A stretch of DNA of 64,000 bases from Trichococcus alkaliphilus. GTDB lineage: Bacteria; Bacillota; Bacilli; Lactobacillales; Aerococcaceae. The notes under the pieces are model-generated. The model saw only the letters and a list, made by a program, of their open reading frames with translations, ran no database searches and was not told the DNA's origin. The stretch spans positions 50,086 through 114,085 of the forward strand of contig NZ_PXZT01000010.1 in assembly GCF_003008695.1 (NCBI RefSeq), read 5' to 3'. Below, one piece after another: positions 54,010-63,433 of the stretch; positions within the stretch are counted from its first letter, which is position 1; each line of letters opens with the position of its first letter. Both the position numbers and the translations under genes were made by a program.

Positions 54010-55185
54010 ATGAAAATGAACAAAATGAAACTAATACTCTTGGCTGACACAGAGTCTGATCGTCAGAACATCATGGGAATATTGAAAAATATCGATTACG
54101 TTAATGTTATTGGAGATTACACCGATGAAGACGCGGCAGGGGATAGTCTGGAAAGATCTTCAGCTGAAATTATGCTACTAGGTGCTGGAGTGAACGGAGC
54201 AGGCTATGCTTTTGCAGAAAGAATTTCTGCCATTCATCCTGACCTCGGAATTATTATGCTGGAAAGTGAATTGCTTGAAGAGACCATGCATAATGCCCTT
54301 TTTTCAGGCGCAAAGGATGTGCTCGTGAAACCATTGGAACCCGAAAAAGTAGCAAGTGCTATCTATCGGATCCATCAACTGAGTGAAAGGAAAGCGGCCC
54401 TACAGAACAACAATGTAAACAAGAAAGTTCGGAAAAGAGATCTTGGCCAAGTGTATACCGTATTCAGTACCAAAGGCGGCGTAGGAAAGACTTTTGTTTC
54501 AATAAACTTGGCGGCTTCTCTGGCAAAGAAACAAGATGCTCGGGTTGTGTTGCTCGATTTGGATCTCGATTTTGGCAATGCCGCATTGGCCTTGAATCTC
54601 TATCCAAAATTTACTATTTCTGACGTAGTTGATGATATTCGCAATATTGACAGCGATTTAATTGAAAGTTATCTGATGCCACATGAATCAGGAATTAAAG
54701 TACTGCCGGCAAACTTACAGCAACAAATGAATGATTACATGAATGCGGAACACATCCGCATCATTTTGGAATCATTGCGGGAATCATTCGACTACATCGT
54801 CGTCGATATGCCTGCCCGTTTCGTGGACAAGGTGATGCCTGCGTTGGCTTTGGCAGATACACTTTTGGTTGTTACCACACCGGAAATTTCTTCCGTACGG
54901 AACGTGAAGGCATTGTTGGCTACGTTGATGGATTTGAATTTCCCGCAATCGAAAGTAAAGATCATCTTGAACAAAGAGCAGATTCGGGGAGACATCAAGC
55001 AGAAAGACATCGAGCTCACGCTGAACAAAAAGGTGGACGCTGCAATCGGATTTGATTATCAAAAGGTTCTGTCTTCTTTAAATAGAGGAATCCCCTTGGT
55101 ATCGGAGTATCCAAAAAATGTAGTTTCAAAGAATATTGAGAAACTCTGCCTTAGGATTGTACAAGATGAACCATTAAAAGCATAA
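54010..55185 (+). CDS. tadZ: TadZ/CpaE-like pilus localisation ATPase
   Basis: A 391-aa protein. Residues 1-125 form an atypical receiver-like domain. A MinD/ParA-like ATPase follows with deviant Walker KGGVGKT at 155-161, DLDLDFGNAALALN and IVVDMPARF. TadZ proteins recruit the pilus machine to a site on the membrane. ATG 54010 or 54016 could start; the ribosome site is AAGGAAAG. Confidence 0.9.
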   Translation: MKMNKMKLILLADTESDRQNIMGILKNIDYVNVIGDYTDEDAAGDSLERSSAEIMLLGAGVNGAGYAFAERISAIHPDLGIIMLESELLEETMHNALFSGAKDVLVKPLEPEKVASAIYRIHQLSERKAALQNNNVNKKVRKRDLGQVYTVFSTKGGVGKTFVSINLAASLAKKQDARVVLLDLDLDFGNAALALNLYPKFTISDVVDDIRNIDSDLIESYLMPHESGIKVLPANLQQQMNDYMNAEHIRIILESLRESFDYIVVDMPARFVDKVMPALALADTLLVVTTPEISSVRNVKALLATLMDLNFPQSKVKIILNKEQIRGDIKQKDIELTLNKKVDAAIGFDYQKVLSSLNRGIPLVSEYPKNVVSKNIEKLCLRIVQDEPLKA

Positions 55186-55223
55186 AAATCAAATATAGCA
55201 ACCTATCTAAAGAGGGTGAGAAA

Positions 55224-56621
55224 ATGATGAATATCGAGGCATATGGAAATTTCGGCTCCTCTGAAAACAAGGAACTGGGTGAAAATCTGGAGGGGCAGAA
55301 TGTTATCGCCAAAAGGCGCAGTGATTTGGACGAATTGTCCTATGAGGTTTTGCAGATCGTCATTGATCAAATTCCCGAATCAAAAGCAGGGGACGACCTC
55401 TCTGCACAACAAAAGAGAACGCAAGAGAAGATAAATGATGTGATCAATACCATCATTTTTGAACAAAAACGGCATCTTTCCTTTGCGGATAAAAAGCGCG
55501 TGAATTTAACCGTAATGAATGAAGTTTATCATTATGGTCCGATTACGGATTTGCTGAATGACGTTACAGTTACGGAAGTAATGGTAAATGGCCCCAAAAA
55601 AATATTCGTTGAGCGGGAAGGGAAAATTCAGCAGACGGATAACGAATTTCGTGATGACAAGCATGTCATGCATATCATTGATAGGATCATCTCTCCGTTG
55701 GGGAGACGTGTTGATGAGAGTTCTCCATTAGTCGATGCACGCTTGCCGGACGGATCACGTGTCAATGTCATTATCCCACCACTGGCAGTGAAAGGGCCAT
55801 CCATAACGATCCGGAAATTTGCGAAAGACCCTTTCACTGCTGATGATTTGATTTCTTTCGGAACACTAAGCGCTGACCTTGCCCAATTCTTACGTCACTG
55901 CGTAAGAGGACGCACAAATGTATTGGTTTCTGGAGGGACCGGAAGCGGGAAAACCACATTATTGAACATCCTATCCGGTTATATCCCGGATGATGAACGG
56001 ATCATCACCATTGAAGATGCTGCGGAAGTACAGTTGCAGCAACCGCATGTAGTGACTTTGGAATCTAGGCCGGCCAATATCGAAGGAAAAGGGAAGATAA
56101 CCATTAGGGATTTAGTGGTCAACTCTTTGCGTATGCGCCCAGACCGCATTATTGTTGGTGAAGTTCGTGGTGGAGAAGCTTTGGATATGCTGCAGGCGAT
56201 GAATACGGGGCATGATGGCTCGTTAACGACCGTGCACGCCAATACACCTCGTGATAGCTTGTCACGGTTGGAGACAATGGTCATGATGTCTGGAATCGAA
56301 TTGCCATCCCGCGCGATTCGGGAACAAGTATCTTCAGCCATAAATTTGGTTGTCCAAATCGAAAGAATGTTGGATGGGACCCGTAAAATATCTAAGGTCA
56401 GTGAAATTGTCGGTATGGAGGGAGATACCGTTACCTTACAGGACATCTTTATCTTCAATCAAGAAGGAATCGATGAGAAGGGAAAAGTCAGAGGAAGACA
56501 CCAAGCAACAGGGGTAACACCAAGCTTTTTGCCGAAATTGAAAGCTCACGGCGAGAATGTATCAGCAATCCTTTTCAAGCCATCGAATTTCCACTCGGAT
56601 ATGTTCAGAAAGGGGAATTGA
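55224..56621 (+). CDS. tadA: TadA/CpaF pilus assembly ATPase
   Basis: A 465-aa secretion ATPase of the GspE superfamily powering Flp export and assembly. Walker A GGTGSGKTT ends near residue 244 (Lys243). The Asp box RIITIEDAAEVQL, the Walker B region RMRPDRIIVGEVRGGEALDM and the His box TGHDGSLTTVHANTP are all present. GAGGGTGAG precedes a double ATG. It forms a hexamer at the inner face of the membrane with TadB and TadC. Confidence 0.94.
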   Translation: MMNIEAYGNFGSSENKELGENLEGQNVIAKRRSDLDELSYEVLQIVIDQIPESKAGDDLSAQQKRTQEKINDVINTIIFEQKRHLSFADKKRVNLTVMNEVYHYGPITDLLNDVTVTEVMVNGPKKIFVEREGKIQQTDNEFRDDKHVMHIIDRIISPLGRRVDESSPLVDARLPDGSRVNVIIPPLAVKGPSITIRKFAKDPFTADDLISFGTLSADLAQFLRHCVRGRTNVLVSGGTGSGKTTLLNILSGYIPDDERIITIEDAAEVQLQQPHVVTLESRPANIEGKGKITIRDLVVNSLRMRPDRIIVGEVRGGEALDMLQAMNTGHDGSLTTVHANTPRDSLSRLETMVMMSGIELPSRAIREQVSSAINLVVQIERMLDGTRKISKVSEIVGMEGDTVTLQDIFIFNQEGIDEKGKVRGRHQATGVTPSFLPKLKAHGENVSAILFKPSNFHSDMFRKGN

Positions 56622-56622
56622 T

Positions 56623-57585
56623 ATGTTGCCGATTATGTTGATTTCCGTTTTTTTTACGGTCCTGTCTGCGGTTTATAGCATTTACTTGTTTTTCTTTGAA
56701 CATAAGCATTCTGTAAAGGAAAGACTGTCACAAACCAGACAGGATGATGTGTTGGCTTCAAGTGAGGAAGACCAGGTTGAGAAAAGGAATAAGCTTTCCG
56801 GATGGTTTAACAAATTCAATAAAGATATAGAAAAATCAAAATACTATTTGAATGTACAGTCTAAATTGCTTCAAGCCTACATCAAGATGAAACCGCTCGA
56901 ATTTGTCAAAATTTCCCTTGCTGCTGGCTTGATAACAGGTATATTGCTCTATCTGATTTCTGGCAACCTGTTATTTTTGTTCATCGGATTTTTTGTGGGA
57001 TATAAAGTTCCGGAAGTAATTTTGGAAATAGTCAGGAAAAAGAGAGTGCGCAGGTTGAACTCGCAGCTTCCGCAAGCTTTAGGACTGCTTGCTAATGGCT
57101 TGCGGGCAGGTTACAGTTTCCCGCAGGCGATGGCGGTCATTACGAAAGAAATGGAAGCCCCCATTGCTGATGAGTTCGGAAAAATTTTACGTGAAAATGC
57201 ATATGGCAAGCCAATGGAAGAGGCTTTGGTGGACTTTTCTAAACGGACAGATGACGAAGATTTGGACATGTTCATCACTACCCTTTTGATCCAAATGAAC
57301 GTCGGAGGCGATTTAGCAGAAATTTTGGACACCATTTCGGAAACAATCCGTGAGCGCGTCAAATTAAGAGGGGAAATCAGGACGCTTACCGCACAAAACC
57401 GCATGTCTGCTTGGGTTGTCGGCCTCATGCCTTTCGCCTTAGCGTTATTGACATATAAAACGAGCCCAGATCAAGCATTCGCCTTCATCACAAATCCAAT
57501 TGGAATGATAATGGCCATCGCAGCAGCAGTATTGATGATCATCGGCGTTTTCGCGTTGATCAAAATCGTGAACATAAAAGTATAA
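56623..57585 (+). CDS. tadB: TadB pilus assembly membrane protein
   Basis: A 320-aa GspF-like platform protein. One N-terminal helix, then a soluble part, two helices near 105-145, the T2SSF domain (PQALGLLANGLRAGYSFPQA, NVGGDLAEILDTISETIRER) and two C-terminal helices. ATG 56623 follows AAAGGGGAA, two bases after the tadA stop codon. Works as a pair with TadC. Confidence 0.92.
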   Translation: MLPIMLISVFFTVLSAVYSIYLFFFEHKHSVKERLSQTRQDDVLASSEEDQVEKRNKLSGWFNKFNKDIEKSKYYLNVQSKLLQAYIKMKPLEFVKISLAAGLITGILLYLISGNLLFLFIGFFVGYKVPEVILEIVRKKRVRRLNSQLPQALGLLANGLRAGYSFPQAMAVITKEMEAPIADEFGKILRENAYGKPMEEALVDFSKRTDDEDLDMFITTLLIQMNVGGDLAEILDTISETIRERVKLRGEIRTLTAQNRMSAWVVGLMPFALALLTYKTSPDQAFAFITNPIGMIMAIAAAVLMIIGVFALIKIVNIKV

Positions 57586-57598
57586 AGGGGAGATAAAA

Positions 57599-58516
57599 AT
57601 GGAAATTCTGGTTTATAGTTCTGTTTTTTTCACCAGCATGGGAATTCTCTACGTAATCTACGAACGATTTTTCGAGCCGAAAGCGTTAGTAAAAGAGCGT
57701 TTGGATAATGTGAAGATCATTTCCGATACGCGGGAGGTTCTTTCTGATGAGATGCATGAGCCTTTCACACAGCGGGTCATCAATCCGGCCTATGAAAAAA
57801 TGGTAACAAACTTGGGGAAAATTGCCCCTTCTTCGATTCGTGACAAGTACAATGCTTTGCTTACCAGTGCCGGGTTATTGGATAAAATGAAGTACTACAA
57901 TATCCTTGCGATTCAATTCCTTCTGGTAAGTTTGTTGGTTCTGATGAATTTCGTTATCTCCGGAAGATTTGCAAGGCCGATCAATTCTTCGTTCCTGTTT
58001 TTGGCCGTGCTGATGGGATTCTTATTTCCTTATTCGGTCTTGAAATCAAAGTCAGATGAGCGCAAACAACAAATTCAGCATGCTCTGCCTAACTTTCTGG
58101 ATTTGCTACATGTAACAGTGGAAGCAGGTTTGTCTTTTGACATGTCTATTTATCGCACAACCAGGAAATTGAAAGGGCCGTTGAGTGATGAACTATTATT
58201 CACTATGAATGAGATGAATAAAGGGCGAGACCGCTCGGAAGCATTTCGTGATTTGGTGAAACGCACACAGGTTGAAGATTTGGCCACATTCGTCACTTCG
58301 ATCATTCAGGCTGAAGAACTCGGTTCAAATATCGGGAATGTCCTTCGAATTCAGGCGGAAACAATCCGCACCGCAAAACGCCAGCGGTTAGAAACACAGG
58401 CTGCGAAAATCCCAGTCAAAATGACGATTCCTATGACACTATGCCTATTGCCTGCGATGTTGATAGTAGCTGTTGGTCCATCTATCATCAGTATCATGGA
58501 GAATTTTTTGAAATGA
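57599..58516 (+). CDS. tadC: TadC pilus assembly membrane protein
   Basis: A 305-aa GspF-like protein paralogous to TadB. It contains HALPNFLDLLHVTVEAGLSF and SIIQAEELGSNIGNVLRIQAE, with hydrophobic helices at the N-terminus, near 100-150, and at the end. It forms the membrane platform with TadB. AAGGGGAGA precedes the ATG, 13 nt after tadB. Confidence 0.92.
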   Translation: MEILVYSSVFFTSMGILYVIYERFFEPKALVKERLDNVKIISDTREVLSDEMHEPFTQRVINPAYEKMVTNLGKIAPSSIRDKYNALLTSAGLLDKMKYYNILAIQFLLVSLLVLMNFVISGRFARPINSSFLFLAVLMGFLFPYSVLKSKSDERKQQIQHALPNFLDLLHVTVEAGLSFDMSIYRTTRKLKGPLSDELLFTMNEMNKGRDRSEAFRDLVKRTQVEDLATFVTSIIQAEELGSNIGNVLRIQAETIRTAKRQRLETQAAKIPVKMTIPMTLCLLPAMLIVAVGPSIISIMENFLK

Positions 58517-58541
58517 GAACAGCAGAAAGGAGACGCTCAGC

Positions 58542-61040
58542 ATGTTCATAAAGAAAATATCCTTGGTCGTTATACTTATAAGCCTGTTTATTTTTAATAT
58601 CCCCTCTATCTGTGCGGAAGAAACAACTACTTCGGAAAAAATTGCTGTTTCCCTAGTGATTGACACCTCTGGGAGTATGGCCGATACGGACCCGAATAAC
58701 TTGAGAAAGACAGCCGCGGAAATCTTTATTGATCTGCTGAGCCCCGATGACTATTTCGGTGTCGTCATGTTTTCTACTGATGCAGTGGAAGCAATCCCCA
58801 TGCAACAGGTGGTAAGCATGGAAAATAAAGCAAATTTGAAGTCTACACTTGCCCCTGCCATAACGGCGTCGGGGGATACGGATTATTTAAAAGCTTTACA
58901 AGCTGCAGAGTATCAGCTTGATAGTTTTGCAGAGCAAGATGTCCGAAAGGTAATCATCTTTCTGACAGATGGAGTGCCTGATCCAAACTCGGCTCAAAGG
59001 GATAATCCGGATTTCATGTCAGAATATATGGACAGCATTTGGGCAACAACGGCAAACATTGGATTGAAGGATTATCCGATTTATACACTAGGATTTGGAA
59101 ATTCCGATCAGAGCATTCTGCAACGAATTGCAGATGAATCAAATGGTGAAGCGAAATTCATTGAAAGTCCCAGCGCGATTGCAACCAATTTTTTTGAGGT
59201 TCTTCGTATGCTGAAAAATCGGCAGACCGTCTTCAACGAAAGCTTGTACATCCAGGGAGAGCATGCTATTCCCTTTTCCGTTGATCCCTATACTTCCCAA
59301 GTGACGATGGTTTTGGCAAATGAAAATGCCGGGTTGGATGTGTCCGTCGTCTCGTCAGATGGGCAAACGGTACCTCAAAATTTAGGGGTGCAAAAGAACG
59401 ATAATTATACCATCATCACATTGAATCAGTATGAGAAGGAATTGACCGGTGAATGGCAATTAATCGTAAACGGGGATGGTAACGTTCAACTGTTCGGAGA
59501 TAAGGATCTGTTCTTCAAATCCTGGATGGTGGAACCGCAGACAAACATGCAGCATCCTGTAAATGAACCACTTACAGTGGCAGTTGCTGTGCTAGGGGAA
59601 CTGTCTCCTGATATGACTATTGAAGTCTTGATATCAAAAAACGGCATACCTGAAACGAACAGTATTCAGTTGGCCTTAAAAGATGGTTACTATGTAAGCA
59701 CATATGATGAAGTAGATCAACAAGGGTCCTATTCTTTGGAGACGGTCGTAAAAGATGGAGATATTTTGGTTACGAAAAGCCTGACCAATATCAAAGTTCA
59801 AGAATTGCCTGCTTTGAGAACGGATGAATACGAAAAAGAAAACCTTACCTATAAGCTATCGGAAAGTAAAAAGGTCACTGGATATCTCGAGATGCGTGAG
59901 AATGTGGTCGAAAGTCAACAAGGTATAGAAATCACCAGCTTTAATTTGGTGAAGGACTATGCTGATGGGAGACAAGAAATACAGGCGTTATCGGACAGTC
60001 CGGATGAAGCCAATGGTGACTTAGTTGGTGGAGATGGAATCTATTCAGCGGTTATGCCATTTGACCAAGAAGGTGAATTTTCCGCGTCTTTGGTTGTGCA
60101 AGGAGTCTACAAAGAAGAAATGTTCCAGTTGCAAGAGGATTTTGGAGATTACAGGGTCGTCTCTTCGGGAGAAGTCGTGGGTGCAATTCCGAAGGCTGCT
60201 TTGCTTGGGAAACCTGGGGGCGAGATCAGCATCCCAATTCATTTGGAGAATTATTCCGGTAGGAGTGAAACGATAACAGTCGAAGTCGACCCTGCAATCG
60301 GTACTGTCCAATCAACCCCAATTTTATTGGAATCAGGTGAAATACTGGACGGTGTTGTTGCGGTGAAACTGTCCGATGGCATCAATTTGGATGATCATAA
60401 CGTTCAGTTAAGTTTAGTAGCTGTGGATCCTTTGACAGTAGTGACGACAGATCTGTTGGCTGCGGTTTCTGTCGTGTCCGGAACAGACCTATTTATGATA
60501 AATTTGAAAGACGCATTCCAAAATAATCAGGATATCATTATCCTGATAACTGTGCTGATGATTTCGTTTGTTGCGATTGGCCGGCTGTTGTATTTCGTCT
60601 TAGTCAAGAAAAAAATTAATAACCTGGGTTATTTGGAGTACTACAAAAAAGACTCCATCGATTCTATGATGAAATTCCAGTTACCGAAGAATACATCAGA
60701 AATAGCTATTTCTTTTGGGGGACACAATAAAACTCCTGATGTAAGTATCCAGGAATCCCAATACAAATATACTTTGAACCTTGTCGTGGTGAAAAATAAC
60801 AAGGGGATGAAATGGGTTGAAGGATATAAATCGCTATCAAAAGGCTACAAACCATTTCACCTACTATTGAATGCGGAAGCTCCAGGTATATTCATGATTG
60901 ATGGAGAAGTTCTAACAAATAGTGAAATATTTGATCAGGATACATTTGAAACTGGGGGATATACATTTGTATATAGAACGGAAGTAAAAAGTCTCAAGGA
61001 ACAAGAAAAAGCAAAAAATGTGCTGGAAGGTAAGATGTGA
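58542..61040 (+). CDS. Secreted/membrane VWA-domain protein of the Tad locus
   Basis: An 832-aa protein. A signal peptide (residues 1-25) is followed by a von Willebrand A domain with the MIDAS motif DTSGS at 41-45 and a later TDGVPDP. Residues 230-650 form extracellular beta-rich domains, and a membrane helix near 663-688 (IIILITVLMISFVAIGRLLY) anchors it. The C-terminal 140 residues face the cytoplasm and have an FHA-like flavour without a clear motif. VWA modules in pilus loci often serve as adhesins. AGGAG precedes the ATG; it follows tadC by 25 nt. Confidence 0.85.
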   Translation: MFIKKISLVVILISLFIFNIPSICAEETTTSEKIAVSLVIDTSGSMADTDPNNLRKTAAEIFIDLLSPDDYFGVVMFSTDAVEAIPMQQVVSMENKANLKSTLAPAITASGDTDYLKALQAAEYQLDSFAEQDVRKVIIFLTDGVPDPNSAQRDNPDFMSEYMDSIWATTANIGLKDYPIYTLGFGNSDQSILQRIADESNGEAKFIESPSAIATNFFEVLRMLKNRQTVFNESLYIQGEHAIPFSVDPYTSQVTMVLANENAGLDVSVVSSDGQTVPQNLGVQKNDNYTIITLNQYEKELTGEWQLIVNGDGNVQLFGDKDLFFKSWMVEPQTNMQHPVNEPLTVAVAVLGELSPDMTIEVLISKNGIPETNSIQLALKDGYYVSTYDEVDQQGSYSLETVVKDGDILVTKSLTNIKVQELPALRTDEYEKENLTYKLSESKKVTGYLEMRENVVESQQGIEITSFNLVKDYADGRQEIQALSDSPDEANGDLVGGDGIYSAVMPFDQEGEFSASLVVQGVYKEEMFQLQEDFGDYRVVSSGEVVGAIPKAALLGKPGGEISIPIHLENYSGRSETITVEVDPAIGTVQSTPILLESGEILDGVVAVKLSDGINLDDHNVQLSLVAVDPLTVVTTDLLAAVSVVSGTDLFMINLKDAFQNNQDIIILITVLMISFVAIGRLLYFVLVKKKINNLGYLEYYKKDSIDSMMKFQLPKNTSEIAISFGGHNKTPDVSIQESQYKYTLNLVVVKNNKGMKWVEGYKSLSKGYKPFHLLLNAEAPGIFMIDGEVLTNSEIFDQDTFETGGYTFVYRTEVKSLKEQEKAKNVLEGKM

Positions 61041-61041
61041 T

Positions 61042-61386
61042 ATGGGTAAATTAGTGAATAGAGAGACGAATGAGGTCATTCTAGAGAATGCCAAGGTCGC
61101 AGATAGCTTCATCAGCCGATTCTTTGGGTTGATGGGGAAAAAGGATTTGCCTGAAGAGGCAGGTCTGATTATAAAACCATGCAATAGTGTGCATTGTTTT
61201 TTCATGAGATTCCCTATAGATGTCATCTTTGTGGATTCCGATGATAGGGTCGTCCATATTATGCCCGCAATGAACCCAGGAAGAATTTCTCCGATTGTTA
61301 GGGAAGCAACATATGTGATTGAGAGTAATGCGCACACATTGAGCGAAAAATTACGGATTGGTGATGCAATCTCTGTCGGAAAATAG
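61042..61386 (+). CDS. DUF192 family protein
   Basis: A 114-aa DUF192 protein starting at ATG 61042 behind GGAAGG, on the heels of the VWA gene. The motifs RFFGLMGKKDLPEEAGLIIK, NSVHCFFMRFPIDVIFVD and NPGRISPIVREATYVIE define the family, a small beta barrel. DUF192 genes often occur in Tad/Flp and export loci, and their function is unknown. No signal peptide here, whereas many relatives are secreted. Confidence 0.88.
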   Translation: MGKLVNRETNEVILENAKVADSFISRFFGLMGKKDLPEEAGLIIKPCNSVHCFFMRFPIDVIFVDSDDRVVHIMPAMNPGRISPIVREATYVIESNAHTLSEKLRIGDAISVGK

Positions 61387-61451
61387 GTAAAAGACATCAA
61401 TGAAAGATAAATGGCTCACAGAGAAATCTTTTTTACGAAGGAGGGAAGGCA

Positions 61452-62378
61452 ATGCTGAAGAAATTAAGAAAATTAAAGAAAGAAGAACACGGACAGGCAT
61501 TAGTTTTTTTTGTCGGGATATTTGCGATACTGTTGGCTGTTATGGCTTTTGTTATGGATGTAGGCAATGTATATGTAGAAAAAGCGAAACTTCAAAATGC
61601 AGTAGATGCAGCAGCTTTAGCCGGTGCGTTTGACTTGCCCAACGAAACTAATGCTATAGCTAGTGCGGGCATATATTTTGACTCAAACGGGTATGAAGAT
61701 ATTGTTCCCCAAATAGACCATGATGCTGATAGTGTAAAGGTAAACGCAACTAAGCAGGTAGTGTATACATTTGCACAAATCATTGGGTTGAATTACGCAA
61801 ATGTAACTGCCAGTGCCACCGCCACCATAAGTCCAGCGGATGGTGTTACTGGGGTAATTCCTGTAGGCGTTGTGCAACAGGCTTTCATCGTTGGAAAGGA
61901 ATATACTTTGAAAGAAGGTGGAGGAGACGGGTCTAACGGAAACTTTGGCGGTTTAGACTTTATGACATTAATCAGTTTTGAAAAAAGCAGTTTCAACAAA
62001 GGGGGAGCTACATTATTTCAACAGCTTATTACGGAAGGGTATGATCAACCCATTTTTGTAAATGAGAAGGTGGATACAAAACCTGGAGCCATGACGGGTA
62101 AAAGCCTTACAGAAAAACAAATAGTTTACATACCGATAGTTGATACCATGGATGTCAATGGGAAGAGAACGGTCACAATTGTCGGGTTCGCTGTTTTTGA
62201 AATAAAATCGTATTATCAAGATGACAAAGTTGACATAGAATACGTGGATGAAAAGAAGAAAACGCAGAAAATCAAACAAGGGGTGATTGTAGGGACTTTT
62301 CAATACAAAGTGGTCGGAAGTAGTGTTGCAGGTGAACAAACTGACTTTGGTTTGCATAATGTGAGACTTACTGAATAG
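61452..62378 (+). CDS. TadG-like pilus assembly protein
   Basis: A 308-aa protein. The N-terminus EEHGQALVFFVGIFAILLAV and MAFVMDVGNVYVEKAKLQNA, then VDAAALAGAF, is the TadG/TadE-like Flp N-terminal domain. A soluble extracellular domain of about 250 residues follows. This could be a minor pseudopilin or tip component. GAAGGAGGG precedes the ATG. It is the last gene of the Tad locus. Confidence 0.87.
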   Translation: MLKKLRKLKKEEHGQALVFFVGIFAILLAVMAFVMDVGNVYVEKAKLQNAVDAAALAGAFDLPNETNAIASAGIYFDSNGYEDIVPQIDHDADSVKVNATKQVVYTFAQIIGLNYANVTASATATISPADGVTGVIPVGVVQQAFIVGKEYTLKEGGGDGSNGNFGGLDFMTLISFEKSSFNKGGATLFQQLITEGYDQPIFVNEKVDTKPGAMTGKSLTEKQIVYIPIVDTMDVNGKRTVTIVGFAVFEIKSYYQDDKVDIEYVDEKKKTQKIKQGVIVGTFQYKVVGSSVAGEQTDFGLHNVRLTE

Positions 62379-62429
62379 CATATATCTCAATTACAATTTT
62401 ATAAATAATACTCTGGTACGCGTAGCCAC

Positions 62430-62516
62430 TGTTTCATCTGCAAATCCGAAAAAAGCTTGATGCCTTAGATGAAGCAATGAGGCAACTTATATTACTGAAT
62501 GCAAAAGTTGAGTAGA
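62430..62516 (+). pseudogene. Possible short gene remnant
   Basis: Two overlapping frames give ATVSSANPKKA and then KKLDALDEAMRQLILLNAKV up to a stop codon. Joined by one frameshift they would look like the end of a small protein. No family recognised; may be chance. Confidence 0.2.
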
Positions 62517-62520
62517 TATG

Positions 62521-62567
62521 AAAAAAGCATCGAGTTACCCTTTGTATGGGAATAGTCGATGTTTTTT
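62521..62567. terminator. Terminator of the Tad locus
   Basis: AAAAAAGCATCGA pairs with TCGATGTTTTTT around an inner CCC/GGG stem. Confidence 0.85.
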
Positions 62568-62622
62568 GTACGATTGGCGAGATGGAGACGCGAGATTTAA
62601 GTGTGTATGTTTTAATTAAGAA

Positions 62623-63071
62623 TTATTCCCCAACGTTGATTTCTTTGCGGTTATTCAAGGCCAACGCTTCCAAGTATTTATAAAGAGGTAGAATATCGAT
62701 TGTTTTTGGAAATTCAAATTTTCGCATTTCGAGACTTTCTGCGTGTGCTTTTATTTTGATGTTCTTCAGGTAGGTGATTGTGATCTCGCTATCATCAAAT
62801 CCAAAACCAGCTGTTTCCATTTCTACATCAACGATATTCATAAGATAAATGGATTTGAATGATGTCCTTTTGCTAGTCGTAGCTTGTTTGTCCACAAATA
62901 ATATGCGTACATTGGTGAATACAATAGCATCTCGAATCAATTGATAACCCGTTTCGATAGCTTCACACTCAAAGAGATATTTTGCGTATTTCTGCTCCAA
63001 ATCTTCCTTTGATTGCGTGGACAGGGTGCCTAAACACCTTGCATGATATTACCGAATTCAAATTTTGCCAA
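62623..63071 (-). pseudogene. PH-domain protein gene with frameshift near its start
   Basis: The open frame 63000-62623 encodes 125 aa of a bacterial PH-domain protein (YvbH-like): GYQLIRDAIVFTNVRILFVD followed by KQATTSKRTSFKSIYLMNIV. The expected N-terminus lies upstream in another frame. TTG 63071 behind GGGAGG gives AKFEFGNIMQGV and hits TAG at 63032. One extra T in the run at 63031-63036 would join it to LGTLSTQSKEDLEQ in frame. So the gene has lost one base, uses slippage, or starts at TTG 63000 behind AAGGAAG. Confidence 0.72.
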
Positions 63072-63187
63072 TTGCTTTTCCTCCCAAATATATGTGGATA
63101 GTATTAGTATACTGAAACGTTTCATATTTGCGTATATTATTAAATAATCATGATCCTATTAATTTATAGAAAATCAATAAGCAGACG

Positions 63188-63216
63188 TTGACAGAAATGA
63201 TCTTCAAAAGTATAAT
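63188..63216 (+). promoter_or_regulatory. Promoter of tRNA-Leu
   Basis: Consensus TTGACA (63188-63193), 17 bp, TATAAT (63211-63216), 16 nt before the tRNA. Confidence 0.9.
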
Positions 63217-63231
63217 GAAATAGTTGGTTTT

Positions 63232-63315
63232 GCGGTCATGGCGGAATGGCAGACGCGCCAGCTTGAGGGGCTGGTGGGAGTATCTCCCGTGGAAGTTCGA
63301 GTCTTCTTGGCCGCA
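63232..63315 (+). tRNA. tRNA-Leu, anticodon GAG
   Basis: An 84-nt class II tRNA. The acceptor GCGGTCA pairs with TGGCCGC, with discriminator A. The anticodon arm CCAGC-TTGAGGG-GCTGG reads GAG (codons CTC/CTT). The variable arm GGGAG-TAT-CTCCC and T-loop TTCGAGT are normal. The 3' CCA is not encoded and must be added after transcription. Confidence 0.93.
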
Positions 63316-63396
63316 TAATAATAGTAAAATAAAGGCTCTCTGTCAAATGGTGTTGATGAGACATTCTATCTGTTGAAATAAGGGAGCCACATTCAC

Positions 63397-63433
63397 AAAC
63401 TCCAGAAGAGAATTTTCTCTTTTGGAGTTTTTT
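63397..63433. terminator. Terminator inside the IS, after the transposase gene
   Basis: AACTCCAgAAGAGAA pairs with TTCTCTTTTGGAGTT, followed by Ts on the + strand and flanked by As. Confidence 0.65.
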
